Shown here: one piece after another, positions 35,954 to 45,198 of the stretch
Position numbering within the stretch: the first letter of the stretch is position 1
Layout of the letters: every line of letters begins with the position of its first letter
Assembly (NCBI RefSeq): GCF_900142375.1
Contig: NZ_FRAR01000018.1
Location: 62,001 to 126,000, forward strand
Direction: 5' to 3'
From: Desulforamulus aeronauticus DSM 10349
Lineage (GTDB): Bacteria; Bacillota; Desulfotomaculia; Desulfotomaculales; Desulfotomaculaceae
DNA length: 64,000 bases
The notes under the pieces: generated by a model
What the model was told of the DNA's origin: nothing
Database searches by the model: none
What the model saw: only the letters and a program-made list of their open reading frames with translations
Program-made: the position numbers and the translations under genes

Positions 35954-36658
35954 CTAGGAAACCAAAGTTTCTTTCATCCATTCTACCAAACTCTTGCCAT
36001 ACTTACTGCGGATTTCGTCTACCTCAGCGATTCCTTGTATATTGCCATTTTGAACTGCCACCACCATATCCAAAATCGGCTCCATTTCCGTAACTTCGTG
36101 GGTCGTAATGATAACTGTTTGCTCTGACAAATCCAGGTAAGAAATAAGAGATTTGATAATTGAATCCCGAACCAGCGGGTCCAAACCAGAAAGGGGCTCA
36201 TCCATCAATACCAATGGCACTCGACGCGCCAATACCAAAATGATTTTTAGTCTCCCACGGTTCCCTTTGGATAAATCTTTTACCTTTTTAGTTTGATCTA
36301 GCTGCATAAAACTAAGCATTTCCTTTGCCTTAACCTCATCAAAGTCAACAAACATACCAGCATAGAATTTTATAGTTTCATCCACTGTGTAAAAGGGATA
36401 TAGCACGTCTAATTCTGAAAGATATGCCACCTCTGCAGCAATACGTCGGTTCACTTCTTGGCCATTCACCCGAACAGAACCATTACTGGGGTGAAGCAAG
36501 CCTGCCGTTAGTTTTAACAAAGTGGATTTTCCACTGCCGTTAGGACCCACTAAACCAATAATTTTATGACGAGGTAAGGTAAAGCTGATATCCTTAAGGG
36601 CAATTTGCCCAGGGTATTTCTTGAAAACATTTTGAAACTCAATAATATGTTCTGACAT
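35954..36658 (-). CDS. ABC transporter ATP-binding protein (YtrB-like)
   Basis: A 234-residue ATPase with Walker A GPNGSGKSTLLK near residue 38, signature-region LSKGNRGRLKI near 133 (a degenerate LSGGQ), Walker B VLMDEPLSGLDP near 157, and the switch TTHE near 190. The slightly atypical signature is common in YtrB/YtrE-type exporters of the GntR-linked operons. It is the last gene of a three-gene operon, 12 bases after the regulator. It would energise the membrane subunit at 37041-37820. Confidence 0.92.
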   Translation of the reverse strand: MSEHIIEFQNVFKKYPGQIALKDISFTLPRHKIIGLVGPNGSGKSTLLKLTAGLLHPSNGSVRVNGQEVNRRIAAEVAYLSELDVLYPFYTVDETIKFYAGMFVDFDEVKAKEMLSFMQLDQTKKVKDLSKGNRGRLKIILVLARRVPLVLMDEPLSGLDPLVRDSIIKSLISYLDLSEQTVIITTHEVTEMEPILDMVVAVQNGNIQGIAEVDEIRSKYGKSLVEWMKETLVS

Positions 36659-36670
36659 TTTGACACCTCT

Positions 36671-37036
36671 CTATGAGTTCTTTAAGGCTTTCTGAACACC
36701 ATCTACAATCTCCTCGGCGTCAAAGCCCATTTCCCGCATATCATGAATAAAATTTTTAATTTGTTGTTCCATAAGTTCTTCCCTCAGCCTTTGTAACCTG
36801 TTTTCCTGTTCCGTGATAAAGGTACCCAACCCCCGACGGGTTTCGGCCACTTCCAATCGCTCTAGTTCGGTATAGACCCGCTGCACGGTATTAGGATTAA
36901 CCCCCATTTGCACCGCTAAATCCCGTACCGAAGGCAATTTATCCCCAGCACCTAGCTCCCCACGGAGAACTTGCCGGCAGAGGCGCTGGACAATTTGCAA
37001 ATAAATGGGCTGATTATTGTGAAAGGATTGCACCAC
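36671..37036 (-). CDS. GntR-family regulator, YtrA subfamily
   Basis: The 121-residue product is a winged helix (about 10-78; LPSVRDLAVQMGVNPNTVQRVY) with a short C-terminal helical dimer domain, the compact YtrA form. YtrA repressors autoregulate ABC transporter operons, often in response to cell-wall antibiotics in Bacillus. The GTG start lies five bases after the permease stop codon. An inverted repeat over the operon promoter (37854-37877) is the likely operator. Confidence 0.92.
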   Translation of the reverse strand: MVQSFHNNQPIYLQIVQRLCRQVLRGELGAGDKLPSVRDLAVQMGVNPNTVQRVYTELERLEVAETRRGLGTFITEQENRLQRLREELMEQQIKNFIHDMREMGFDAEEIVDGVQKALKNS

Positions 37037-37040
37037 TTTG

Positions 37041-37820
37041 CTACACCTCTACTTTGTTGTCAATGAGCCAGGTGGCCAGCGCAAATATAGCTACAATCGC
37101 TAAAATAATGGCAACAATCTGACCGGTATATATTACCGGCCCCCCGAAGTCTTGGCTGGCAAGGCTAAGATACCTTAGCGATAGTGGCTTTATTTCAAAA
37201 CTTCCCCACTGGGTGACCCGGGTAAATAGCCAACTGTTATACACCCATCCCATTCCCCAGGTAGCCACAAGAAAAACTGCCAAACTAGCCAGCCGGTGAA
37301 AACGCCCTAACCAGTTGCGGACAGTGGCACTAACCACCACTATAAGGGTACTCCAGGATGCGAGATAAAGGGCTGCTACCGTAATGGCGAGGCTGGCATA
37401 CAACCCTAACTCCGTAATAATTAAAGCCATTTGTTCCGTGGTCATGCTAGCACCATGCGGCCACTGACCGAGAAATAATCCAATATACACACCACTTGCA
37501 GCCAGCAGCAAAAATAAAAGCATATAAATAACTGCCATAAGTAACTTGGCGGTCAACAACATCCAGGCCGGCTGAGGGCAATGGAGCCAGAGATGAGACG
37601 TGTTCTTTAGTTCCTTGGAAACACTGCTAAACATAAAAATAGCTGGGTAAACCAGGGCAAAGAATACCAGTAAAGAAGCAGGAGCAAAAATAATCCCCAT
37701 ATGCTGACGGTTACTATACATTAACCATAGCCCGACAATTAACATCATAACTAGTATGGTTAAGATAGATTTTCTGCTCATCCTGTATTCTTTTTTAATT
37801 AGATTCAACCACGAATTCAT
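37041..37820 (-). CDS. ABC transporter membrane subunit
   Basis: The 259-residue integral membrane protein has about six helices (19-35, 48-66, 95-118, 140-165, 178-200 and 232-252). It resembles ABC-2-type permeases such as YtrC. The ribosome site AAGGAAGGG precedes ATG 37820. It is the first gene of the operon permease-regulator-ATPase; the order with the regulator in the middle is unusual, since ytrA normally leads. The substrate is unknown. Confidence 0.82.
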   Translation of the reverse strand: MNSWLNLIKKEYRMSRKSILTILVMMLIVGLWLMYSNRQHMGIIFAPASLLVFFALVYPAIFMFSSVSKELKNTSHLWLHCPQPAWMLLTAKLLMAVIYMLLFLLLAASGVYIGLFLGQWPHGASMTTEQMALIITELGLYASLAITVAALYLASWSTLIVVVSATVRNWLGRFHRLASLAVFLVATWGMGWVYNSWLFTRVTQWGSFEIKPLSLRYLSLASQDFGGPVIYTGQIVAIILAIVAIFALATWLIDNKVEV

Positions 37821-37853
37821 TTTGATTAATCCCTTCCTTTGTATTGATGTACT

Positions 37854-37896
37854 TGTGTAATAGTTAAATAGTACACTAATTTTATAGGACTGTCAA
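37854..37896 (-). promoter_or_regulatory. Promoter and likely YtrA-type operator
   Basis: On the minus strand TTGACA (37891-37896), a 17-base spacer and TACTAT (37868-37873) form a good promoter. An inverted repeat, GTGTA...TACAC (arms 37872-37876 and 37855-37859), overlaps the -10. A repressor bound there would block polymerase. The AGTGTA-N-TACACT form is what I recall for YtrA sites. Confidence 0.65.
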
Positions 37897-38248
37897 GTTG
37901 CCTGCTAAAAACCTGCTCATTGTAGCGCAAACCCACCCTCATAAAGGGCGGTGACATGGATAACAAGTATCGGTGCTTATTCTTAAAGAAACGGAACAGC
38001 AAGCATAGGAAGTGTATCCACATATCCGTAAAACTTTCAGTTGGGAGGTTCCCAACCCTATGCTCTTTTCCAGATGCGGTCTCAAAAGGTTTTTGTTGTT
38101 TAATCATGATATGATAGTATGCATTAAATGAAAAAAGCTCACAATTAAGATAGTTTGCCTCTATGGGGATTCGATGTTTTTTACATGCAAAAGTCGAGTA
38201 TGGCCAAAACAGCTTTGATATGATGTAGAAGCGAAGGGAGGGAAGGCT

Positions 38249-39115
38249 ATGCTACAGGAACTTAACCGCGCCATTGAGTATATCGAAGAACATTTGACTG
38301 ACGAACTGTATCTAGAAAAAATATCTAAATATGTCGGAATCTCAGATTATCACTTTAGGACGGTATTCTTTTATCTTGCGGGAATGACATTGAGTGAGTA
38401 TATAAAAAACAGGAGGTTGTCGGAAGCCAATAAAGATTTGCTGATGGGGGAAAAAGTCACGGACATTGCTTATAAATATGGCTACTGTTCAATGGATGGC
38501 TTTACCCGAGCATTCAAAAAATGGAGCTGCTTTTTACCCTCGGATGTAGTCAAAAAAAGAATCAGCAAGCCCTTCCCCAAACTTTCCTTTGTCATCACAA
38601 TCAAAGGGGGAAATACGATGGAATGTAGAATCGAAGAAAAACCGGCGTTTTATCTAGTTGGTGTAAGCAAGCGAGTTCCCATGCAATTTGAGGGTGTCAA
38701 CAATGCGATTGTAGATCTTGCAATGAGCATTACAAAAGAACAAAGAGAAGAAATGCACGCGCTGCAAAACATGGAGCCTCATCAAATCATCAACGCCTCT
38801 TATGAAGCAGACGCCGGCTTTTTAAAAGAAGAAGGTGAGCTGACCCATCTGATTGGCGTGCTGACCACAAAAGAGGATGTAAGCGACCGCTTGGTGAAAG
38901 TTCCGGTAGAAGCCTGCGTTTGGGCAGTTTTTCCGAATGAGGGGCCCTTTCCCTTCACTCTACAAAATACCATGGCACGAGTCTATTCCGAATGGCTGCC
39001 CACTTCCGATTATGAGGTCATTAACATGCCCGCTTTTTCCTTTTCAAAAATGGATGAGCATAAAAAGGATTACGCTTACAGCGAAGTTTGGACACCAGTT
39101 CGGAAGAAAAAATGA
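38249..39115 (+). CDS. AraC-family regulator with GyrI-like effector domain
   Basis: The 288-residue product has an N-terminal AraC double helix-turn-helix (about 1-105; VGISDYHFRTVFFYLAGMTL and IAYKYGYCSMDGFTRAFKKW), followed by a GyrI-like/RobA effector-binding domain (about 125-285) ending in SEVWTPVRKKK. Such regulators bind small hydrophobic drugs or cell metabolites and typically control efflux. The ribosome site GGGAGGGAAGG lies before ATG 38249. No obvious target gene is adjacent except the ABC operon behind it. Confidence 0.9.
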   Translation: MLQELNRAIEYIEEHLTDELYLEKISKYVGISDYHFRTVFFYLAGMTLSEYIKNRRLSEANKDLLMGEKVTDIAYKYGYCSMDGFTRAFKKWSCFLPSDVVKKRISKPFPKLSFVITIKGGNTMECRIEEKPAFYLVGVSKRVPMQFEGVNNAIVDLAMSITKEQREEMHALQNMEPHQIINASYEADAGFLKEEGELTHLIGVLTTKEDVSDRLVKVPVEACVWAVFPNEGPFPFTLQNTMARVYSEWLPTSDYEVINMPAFSFSKMDEHKKDYAYSEVWTPVRKKK

Positions 39116-39156
39116 ATTTGTTTGCGTATAATCTGCTTTCGCAACAGAAGGCGTTA

Positions 39157-39188
39157 AACGGTGAGGAAAAATCCTCGCCGTTTTATTG
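39157..39188 (+). terminator. Intrinsic terminator of the AraC gene
   Basis: AACGGTGAGGA pairs with TCCTCGCCGTT (one mismatch), followed by TTATTGTTTT. Confidence 0.75.
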
Positions 39189-39379
39189 TTTTGTTATGTC
39201 AACACGCTTTAGGCGGTGTCAGTTATTTTTCATGTTGAATTAACTAGTTTAACCATGTAAAATCAAGTTATATTAGTTTATTTTTCCGTATTCTACATAA
39301 AATAACAGCTATTTTGATGAAAAGGAGGGAACTGGTCGTTCTTCCCCCAAATATGGTGGAGTAGTAAACCAGGCACCTA

Positions 39380-39793
39380 ATGATGACATGTCCCTATGCC
39401 AGTGGCACTTATGGTTGTAATGCCTTACGCAGTGCAGGTTTTTCATCCAATACAGTGACCATTCCAGATTCCTGGAAAAATAAATTTTGCATCTCTGGAA
39501 AATACAGTAACTGCCCAAATATGAAAGCAGCCCAAGAAATAAAGGATGAAAGGCGCAAAGGCAGAGGGGGACGATTGGTAGGCAGTGAAAACAGCAGTAG
39601 CAATAGCCAGCCAAGTAATCCACCAGCAAGCCTTTCCAAGCAATTTATTAAGAAAACACAAAAACAAGACAAGAAAAACCCTGTTCATTCCCACGGCGGG
39701 AAAACGCCGCATTTTTGCGAAAAACCCTGGAGGTCTTTAAGCTTACGTTTCCGAGTCACTAACTCTTTATTTTACTTAAAACCTTGGAAATAA
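39380..39793 (+). CDS. Uncertain Cys-containing hypothetical protein
   Basis: A 137-residue frame with a Cys pattern in its first 50 residues (TCPYASGTYGCN, FCISGKYSNCPN) and a Gly/Arg then Ser/Asn/Gln-rich middle. The N-terminal Cys-x-Pro/Tyr arrangement looks like genuine coding. However, no ribosome site lies close to the ATG, the C-terminal third is of low quality, and long opposite-strand frames overlap. I hold it as a possible gene only. The upstream AAGGAGGG at 39322-39329 has no usable start in this frame. Confidence 0.4.
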   Translation: MMTCPYASGTYGCNALRSAGFSSNTVTIPDSWKNKFCISGKYSNCPNMKAAQEIKDERRKGRGGRLVGSENSSSNSQPSNPPASLSKQFIKKTQKQDKKNPVHSHGGKTPHFCEKPWRSLSLRFRVTNSLFYLKPWK

Positions 39794-39950
39794 AATTGTG
39801 TAATTTAGTTCTTCCTCAGTAATTACCTAGGAAATAACCCGATCCAGCTGTTCCGCCAGCACACCCCTCACGCAAATAATCCCCAGCAATTTTTCGCTTG
39901 TAATATCTCCTATTCCGTGACAAGTAAAATACTATTTACAATATACACTA

Positions 39951-39982
39951 AGAAGGAACCTGCTTTATGGCAGGTTCCTTCT
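39951..39982. terminator. 13-bp palindrome after the alcohol dehydrogenase gene
   Basis: AGAAGGAACCTGC pairs exactly with GCAGGTTCCTTCT over a 6-base loop. The T-runs are short on both strands. Confidence 0.65.
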
Positions 39983-39991
39983 ATTTCTAAT

Positions 39992-41098
39992 CTATATTAA
40001 TTCACTCTCTACTAAAATCCGCCGCAAGTCCTCTTCACTGGGACGTTTGAAACAATTATCCACGTTTTTGCTCTGCATCGTTTTGGACACATACTTAGCT
40101 TGTTCTTCTGCTGTAAGTTTTAGTTGCACTGGGGGTAATACCCTCTTACATAATTCCCCTAACTCCTGCAGGTCGCAACAGCCCATCTTCTCAACCACTT
40201 TTTGTACCCGATCCGGTGCTGCCTGGGCCATGAATTTCAGGGCAGACTTCAAAATCACGCCGTTGGCTAAACCATGCGGCAAACCTTTAAAGTAAGTTAA
40301 TTGGTAACCCAAACCATGCACTACACCGGTAGCTGTTTGTGCAACCACCATGCCCGCCAGCATAGAGGCATAAAGAAGTTCTTCTCGTTCTCTAAGGGTA
40401 ATATTTTGTGGGTCGATGGTTCTTAGAATCCTGCCCAAGATGCCAATACTTTCCAGTGCCAGTAAGTCAGTCATCACCGAGGCGCGTTTACTAATATAGC
40501 CTTCAATGCTGTGGGAAAGGGCATCTACCGCTGTGTTGGCGGTAACGTCCCAAGGGAGGTCCATCATATAGCGGCCATCCAGATAAGACACCACCGGGAA
40601 CAGGTTTTCCCCGGCAATGGACAATTTTGTTTCTGCCCAGTCCACGGTAAGAATGGCATAGGGAGTAACCTCGCTGCCGGCACCAGCAGTGGTGGGAACA
40701 GCCACCACCGGTAAGGGATCTTTAGACCAATTTTTGGCCATAAGTTCTTGTTGGCTAATGTCATTTACCGCCAGAATGGCCACTGCCTTAGCAGCGTCTA
40801 AGGGGCTGCCACCACCAATCCCAATGATAAAATCAGCTTTCATCTCCCTAGCTTGCTTACTGCCTTGATAAACGGTATTGAGACTGGGGTTTTGCTCTAC
40901 TTGATCAAATATTTCATAGGAAATACCTTCTTTCGTTAAAGCTGCCATCATATCAGCTAAAGAACCGTTTTGTTTAGAGGATCTTCCCCCGGTAACAAGT
41001 AAGGCTCTCTTACCTAGGGCTGCCAATTCGCTGCTATGTTTATCTACACAGTGTTCGCCCAAAAATAATCTAGTTGTCATACGAAAAGTAAATTGCAT
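39992..41098 (-). CDS. Iron-containing alcohol dehydrogenase
   Basis: An NAD(P)-dependent group III alcohol dehydrogenase of 368 residues; ATG 41098 follows GGAGG by 8 bases. The GGGSPLDAAKA nucleotide motif lies near residue 92 and AGSEVTPYAIL near 137. The iron ligands are Asp and His of DALSHSIEGY (near 190) and the two His of HGLGYQLTYFKGLPHGLANG (near 260-275). It interconverts alcohols and aldehydes or ketones; the natural substrate is unknown. It is transcribed alone, away from the metNIQ operon. Confidence 0.94.
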   Translation of the reverse strand: MQFTFRMTTRLFLGEHCVDKHSSELAALGKRALLVTGGRSSKQNGSLADMMAALTKEGISYEIFDQVEQNPSLNTVYQGSKQAREMKADFIIGIGGGSPLDAAKAVAILAVNDISQQELMAKNWSKDPLPVVAVPTTAGAGSEVTPYAILTVDWAETKLSIAGENLFPVVSYLDGRYMMDLPWDVTANTAVDALSHSIEGYISKRASVMTDLLALESIGILGRILRTIDPQNITLREREELLYASMLAGMVVAQTATGVVHGLGYQLTYFKGLPHGLANGVILKSALKFMAQAAPDRVQKVVEKMGCCDLQELGELCKRVLPPVQLKLTAEEQAKYVSKTMQSKNVDNCFKRPSEEDLRRILVESELI

Positions 41099-41253
41099 GT
41101 TATATACCTCCATTTACAACAGGAATATATTTTTATATTACCACAAAAAAATACATCTACAGGATAAAAGACAGATATACAAAAAAAGTTAAATGCCCGT
41201 TAGGGTACGCCAAGTTTTTAGCCGCCGAAGGACCGATAATGCTAAAAAAGAGA

Positions 41254-41282
41254 TTGACAAAGTGAGATACTTATCATAAAAT
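41254..41282 (+). promoter_or_regulatory. Promoter of the metNIQ operon
   Basis: A perfect -35 TTGACA (41254-41259), a 17-base spacer and -10 TAAAAT (41277-41282). Transcription would start about 20 bases before the SAM riboswitch. Confidence 0.75.
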
Positions 41283-41310
41283 CAGACATGTTAAATAAAT
41301 ATGTATATTA

Positions 41311-41426
41311 CTTCTTATCCAGAGCGGCTGAGGGACTGGCCCTACGACGCCCGGCAACCTTCTTATCATTATTAGGAAAGGTGCTAAATCCTGCAGAAGA
41401 TAAATCTTCTGAAAGATAAGGAGGGG
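41311..41426 (+). promoter_or_regulatory. SAM-I (S-box) riboswitch
   Basis: The conserved S-box opening CTTATCCAGAGCGGCTGAGG, the GGCCCTACGACGCCCGGCAACC core, the AGGTGCTAAATCCTGC third helix and the closing GATAAGGA are all present. CTTATC pairs with GATAAG as P1. When S-adenosylmethionine is bound, the downstream terminator forms and the methionine transporter is shut off. Confidence 0.97.
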
Positions 41427-41442
41427 ACGTAAGTAACCTTAT

Positions 41443-41480
41443 GGCCTCTTCTGTTCTAAACAGAAGAGGCCTTATTTATT
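41443..41480 (+). terminator. Riboswitch-controlled terminator
   Basis: GGCCTCTTCTG and CAGAAGAGGCC form an 11-bp stem followed by TTATTTATT, ahead of metN. It is the expression platform of the SAM riboswitch. Confidence 0.9.
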
Positions 41481-41501
41481 GGGTAGAAAGGCGGATAGCT
41501 G

Positions 41502-42527
41502 TTGATTCAAATCAGAGATTTAACTAAAATTTATCGGGGTGCTGCCGGTGAGGTAGTGGCCTTAGATAGTGTCAGCCTACGAGTCCGTAAAGGGGAAATT
41601 TATGGTATTATTGGTTTTAGTGGGGCAGGTAAAAGCACCCTGATTCGCTGTGTTAATATGCTGGAAAGACCCACTGAAGGCAGCATTATAGTAAATGGTC
41701 AAGAAATGACCACCCTTTATGAAAGTCAACTACGTACCATGCGACAAAAAATAGGCATGATTTTTCAGCATTTTAATCTATTGTCTTCTCGTACCGTGTT
41801 TGAAAACGTAGCCTTCCCCCTAGAAATTAGCGGTGTTGCTAAAGCGGAAATTAACAAAAAGGTCACCAACTTGCTGGAACTGGTGGGATTAGCGGATAAA
41901 GCCCAGTCTTATCCCTCTCAATTATCCGGTGGACAAAAACAACGGGTGGGCATCGCCCGGGCACTGGCTAATGACCCCATTGTGTTGCTGTGCGATGAAG
42001 CTACTTCCGCCCTGGACCCAGCTACTACCAGCTCTATTTTGGAGTTGTTAAAAGATATCAATCGTAAACTGGACCTTACCATTTTAATGATTACCCACGA
42101 AATGAAGGTTATCTCGGAAATCTGCGATTCAGTGGCAGTGATAGAAGGTGGCAAAATTATTGAAGAGGGTCTGGTCATCGATGTATTTACCCAGCCCAAG
42201 CACTCCACCACCCGCCGCTTTGTACAGACTATTATTAATACCGATGTGCCGGATAAAATTCGTGAAAGATTACTGGAAAAGGGGCAGGGGCAAATTATCC
42301 GACTTTCCTTTATTGGCGACAATACTGCCGAGCCGGTCGTCTCCTCCCTGGTAAAGCACTTTGATGTGGACGTTAACATTCTCTACGGCAACATCGATCA
42401 AATCCAGGATACTCCCTTTGGTATGCTGATAATTGAATGTATCGGGGCTAAAGCGAACTGTGACAAAGCTGTCGCGTACCTGCGAAAACAGGGTTTAAGA
42501 ATTGAGGTGTTACGAAGTGCCGAATGA
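41502..42527 (+). CDS. metN: Methionine ABC transporter ATPase MetN
   Basis: 341 residues with Walker [16 protein letters not shown] near 37, Q-loop, signature [15 protein letters not shown] near 140, Walker [14 protein letters not shown] near 163, and a C-terminal NIL/ACT-like domain (about 265-340) that senses methionine. It drives uptake of methionine through MetI. The TTG start follows AAAGGCGG. The stop overlaps the metI start, so the operon is tightly coupled. Confidence 0.96.
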   Translation: MIQIRDLTKIYRGAAGEVVALDSVSLRVRKGEIYGIIGFSGAGKSTLIRCVNMLERPTEGSIIVNGQEMTTLYESQLRTMRQKIGMIFQHFNLLSSRTVFENVAFPLEISGVAKAEINKKVTNLLELVGLADKAQSYPSQLSGGQKQRVGIARALANDPIVLLCDEATSALDPATTSSILELLKDINRKLDLTILMITHEMKVISEICDSVAVIEGGKIIEEGLVIDVFTQPKHSTTRRFVQTIINTDVPDKIRERLLEKGQGQIIRLSFIGDNTAEPVVSSLVKHFDVDVNILYGNIDQIQDTPFGMLIIECIGAKANCDKAVAYLRKQGLRIEVLRSAE

Positions 42528-43191
42528 TGTGTTCACCCATTTAGCCACCCTTTCACCGGAACTGATCAAAGCCACTTGGGAGACCCTATACATGACGGTA
42601 GTTTCGGTGTTGTTTGCTTCCCTGCTGGGAATTCCTCTGGGGGTCATTTTGGTTGTTACCGATAAAGGTCATATTAAGGAAAGCCTGAAACTTAACCAAA
42701 TCCTTGGTTCTATTGTTAATGTTTTGCGCTCTTTTCCTTTCCTTATTTTAATGCTGGCTTTGGGTCCCTTTACCCGTCTGGTGGTGGGCACCACCATCGG
42801 AACCACTGCCACCATCGTTCCCTTAACCATTGCCGCAGCTCCCTTTGTGGCCAGATTAGTGGAAACTTCTTTAAAGGAAGTGAACTGGGGTGTGGTGGAA
42901 GCCTCCCTGGCTATGGGGGCCAGCACTTGGCAGATTATTCGCAAGGTGCTGTTGCCCGAGGCGATGCCCAGCATTATCTTGGGTACCACCATTACAACCA
43001 TTACAATCATCGGCTACTCGACGATGGCTGGCGTCATCGGAGGTGGTGGCCTGGGAGACCTGGCGGTGCGTTACGGCCATATGCGCTTTGACTACGTGGT
43101 AATGGTGACCACTGTCATCATACTGGTAGTTATTGTGCAAGTTATACAGTCCCTTGGCAATCTATTTGCCGCAAAATTTAATAAAAATTAG
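42517..43191 (+). CDS. metI: Methionine ABC transporter permease MetI
   Basis: I start at GTG 42517, 7 bases after TTGAGGTG, giving 224 residues, the usual length. There are five membrane helices and the permease EAA motif near residue 130-150 ([25 protein letters not shown]). It forms the channel energised by MetN and fed by MetQ. It overlaps the end of metN by 11 bases. Confidence 0.95.
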   Translation: MPNDVFTHLATLSPELIKATWETLYMTVVSVLFASLLGIPLGVILVVTDKGHIKESLKLNQILGSIVNVLRSFPFLILMLALGPFTRLVVGTTIGTTATIVPLTIAAAPFVARLVETSLKEVNWGVVEASLAMGASTWQIIRKVLLPEAMPSIILGTTITTITIIGYSTMAGVIGGGGLGDLAVRYGHMRFDYVVMVTTVIILVVIVQVIQSLGNLFAAKFNKN

Positions 43192-43203
43192 GAGGAATGG
43201 AAC

Positions 43204-44046
43204 GTGAAAAAGAAACTGGTCTTACTATTCGCTGCTTTATTAACCCTCTCCCTGGTCATCACCGGTTGTGGTGGCAAAAAAGAGGAGCCCGCTAAGCAAG
43301 GCGCTGCCCAAGATACTAACAAACCTAAAGTAATCAAGGTTGGTGCCAGCCCCGTGCCCCATGGTGATATCCTTAAGGTGGCTAAACCCATCCTGGAAAA
43401 AGAAGGTATTCAATTAGAAATTATGGAATTTAACGACTATGTACAACCCAACTTGGCCTTAAACGATAAGCAACTAGATGCTAACTACTTTCAACATTTA
43501 CCTTACTTAGAGCAGTTTAATGCGGACAAGGGCTTGGATTTAAGCTACACCGCCAAAATCCACTTTGAGCCTATGGGCCTCTACTCCAAAAAACTGAAAG
43601 CGGTAGCTGACTTTAAAGCAGGCGACAAAGTTGGTATCCCCAACGACCCCACCAACGGTGGACGTGCTCTGGTTGTGCTGGAAAAAGCCGGTTTGTTAAA
43701 GCTTAAAGAGGGTGTGGGTATCAAGGCTACGGTTAGGGACATTGTAGAGAAGAAAGTAGACGTGATTGAACTGGAAGCCGCCCAACTGCCCCGTTCTGTG
43801 GACGATTTAGCTGGTGCAGTAATTAACGGTAACTACGCGACCCAAGCCAAATTTGCTCCTAGCGATGCTCTGCTGGCTGAAGATGCTACTTCCGAAGCTG
43901 CTGATACCTATGGTAACATTCTGGCTATCCGTAAGGGCGATGAAAACCGCGAAGAAATCAAGAAGCTGACCGAAGCTTTAAAAACTCCTGAAGTGAAAAA
44001 GTTTATCGAAGAAACCTACAAGGGTTCTGTGGTGCCGTTGTTCTAA
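43204..44046 (+). CDS. metQ: Methionine-binding lipoprotein MetQ
   Basis: 280 residues of the NlpA/MetQ family: a signal peptide with lipobox VITGCGG (Cys 22), then the binding protein body with VGASPVPHGDILK near residue 47 and NDPTNGGRALVVLEKAGLL near 150. Exported and lipid-anchored, it delivers methionine to MetNI. It lies 12 bases after metI, with AGGAGG before GTG 43204. Confidence 0.96.
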   Translation: MKKKLVLLFAALLTLSLVITGCGGKKEEPAKQGAAQDTNKPKVIKVGASPVPHGDILKVAKPILEKEGIQLEIMEFNDYVQPNLALNDKQLDANYFQHLPYLEQFNADKGLDLSYTAKIHFEPMGLYSKKLKAVADFKAGDKVGIPNDPTNGGRALVVLEKAGLLKLKEGVGIKATVRDIVEKKVDVIELEAAQLPRSVDDLAGAVINGNYATQAKFAPSDALLAEDATSEAADTYGNILAIRKGDENREEIKKLTEALKTPEVKKFIEETYKGSVVPLF

Positions 44047-44059
44047 GATCTACATTAGG

Positions 44060-44085
44060 AAGGCTGCCGTGCTGGCAGCCTTTTT
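44060..44085 (+). terminator. Intrinsic terminator of metNIQ
   Basis: AAGGCTGCC pairs with GGCAGCCTT, followed by TTTTTG. Confidence 0.85.
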
Positions 44086-44208
44086 GCTTGAACATAGGCC
44101 TTAGTCTCTTAGGGTTGTTACCTTTACTGGTTGTTTTTAACAAAATGTACGAATAAATATTATTGTCTGCAATATGTTAAAAACAAAAGCTAAAACCAAC
44201 CCAGACGG

Positions 44209-44904
44209 CTAATTACTCAACTCCTTATACAACTTATTGATTGAACTGCTTTCAATGCGAGAAATGAAAGAACGAGAAATATCCAGCCTTTTTCCCACTT
44301 CCCGTTGGGTTAACTCCTGTTCGCCGTCCAGACCATAGCGTAAGCGAATGACTATTTGCTCCCGGGGGGTTAACTTTTCCAAAGCTGTTTCCAGTTTTTC
44401 CAGTTGCAGATAGGTTTCTACCTGTTCTTCTACCGGTATATCGTTTGTCATAAGTGTATCTTGTAATTCCAGAGGCGTGCCATCTTTATCGTAATCCAGT
44501 GGTTCGGATATAGAGACATTGCATCGCTCGTTTTTTTGTTTACGTAAAACCATTAATATTTCGTTTTGAATACAGACACCGGCATAGGTGGAAAATTTGC
44601 TGGCTTTGTTTACATCGAAGGTGTCCACTGCTTTAATTAAACCCACAACCCCATTTTGAAATAAATCTTGCTTATCCACCCTGGCATCTTGTAGCTTGTT
44701 GGCAATCTTAGCTACCAAACGCAAATTCCTTTCAATTAGTATGGTTTTGGCCAACGGATCTCCCTTGGTCAATTTTAAAAGCAGTTCTCTTTCTTCCTGC
44801 GGGGAAAGTGGGTCAGGCAAATTACCAGAGGAAATATAAGAAACCAACAGAATAATCCCATTGATAATGGAAAGGGCCAAAAGTGTTAAAAGTGCAGGTG
44901 ACAA
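44209..44904 (-). CDS. sigK: Sporulation sigma factor SigK
   Basis: A 231-residue late mother-cell sigma factor. The hydrophobic N-terminal pro-sequence (about 1-27; ALLTLLALSIINGIILLVSY) would be removed at activation. Region 2 contains RNLRLVAKIANKL and DLFQNGVVGLIKAVDTF, and region 4 the LTQREVGKRLDISRSFISRIE helix-turn-helix. The gene is continuous, so there is no skin element. A 25-base element about 40 bases upstream is shared with the region before the M50 protease gene. Confidence 0.95.
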   Translation of the reverse strand: MSPALLTLLALSIINGIILLVSYISSGNLPDPLSPQEERELLLKLTKGDPLAKTILIERNLRLVAKIANKLQDARVDKQDLFQNGVVGLIKAVDTFDVNKASKFSTYAGVCIQNEILMVLRKQKNERCNVSISEPLDYDKDGTPLELQDTLMTNDIPVEEQVETYLQLEKLETALEKLTPREQIVIRLRYGLDGEQELTQREVGKRLDISRSFISRIESSSINKLYKELSN

Positions 44905-45088
44905 ATAAAATCCCTCCTTAGAAAAACTTGGCTTATTTACTTGCCCGTGACCTAAGGTTATGCCCTTGTATCCAAAATAAAAAATAGGTTCTACTTTATG
45001 CTATGGGGCTCCGCCAATAAATGTTCCTATCTTTAGCAACTCTCGTTATATGTAATATATGGTTAATGATTTGGGGCAAGCTAATAAA

Positions 45089-45105
45089 TGTTAAGACAAT
45101 GTTAA
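45089..45105 (+). promoter_or_regulatory. Candidate PhoP box upstream of the phosphate genes
   Basis: TGTTAA-GACAA-TGTTAA: two hexamers in the same orientation spaced by five bases, followed by a weaker third (AACAG). This equals the TTAACA repeat of PhoP sites on the other strand. A -10-like TATGAT/TATACT lies near 45149-45158, ahead of the DUF47-pit pair. The location fits phosphate-starvation control. Confidence 0.5.
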
Positions 45106-45198
45106 TTTTCAACAGCATCTAACATTTTTTAATCAAAAGTGCGATGACTATGATATACTCTTTGATGGACGGGCAATTCATTTAAATGGAGGGGCTAT

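Noticed and set aside
37826-38107. Leftward 93-codon frame covering the ABC operon promoter
   Set aside because: It covers a good promoter and operator, has odd composition and lacks a ribosome site.
39309-39629. Leftward Cys-rich frame opposite 39380-39793
   Set aside because: It lies opposite a slightly better candidate and has no ribosome site or conserved pattern; the Cys content comes from the complement of the other frame.
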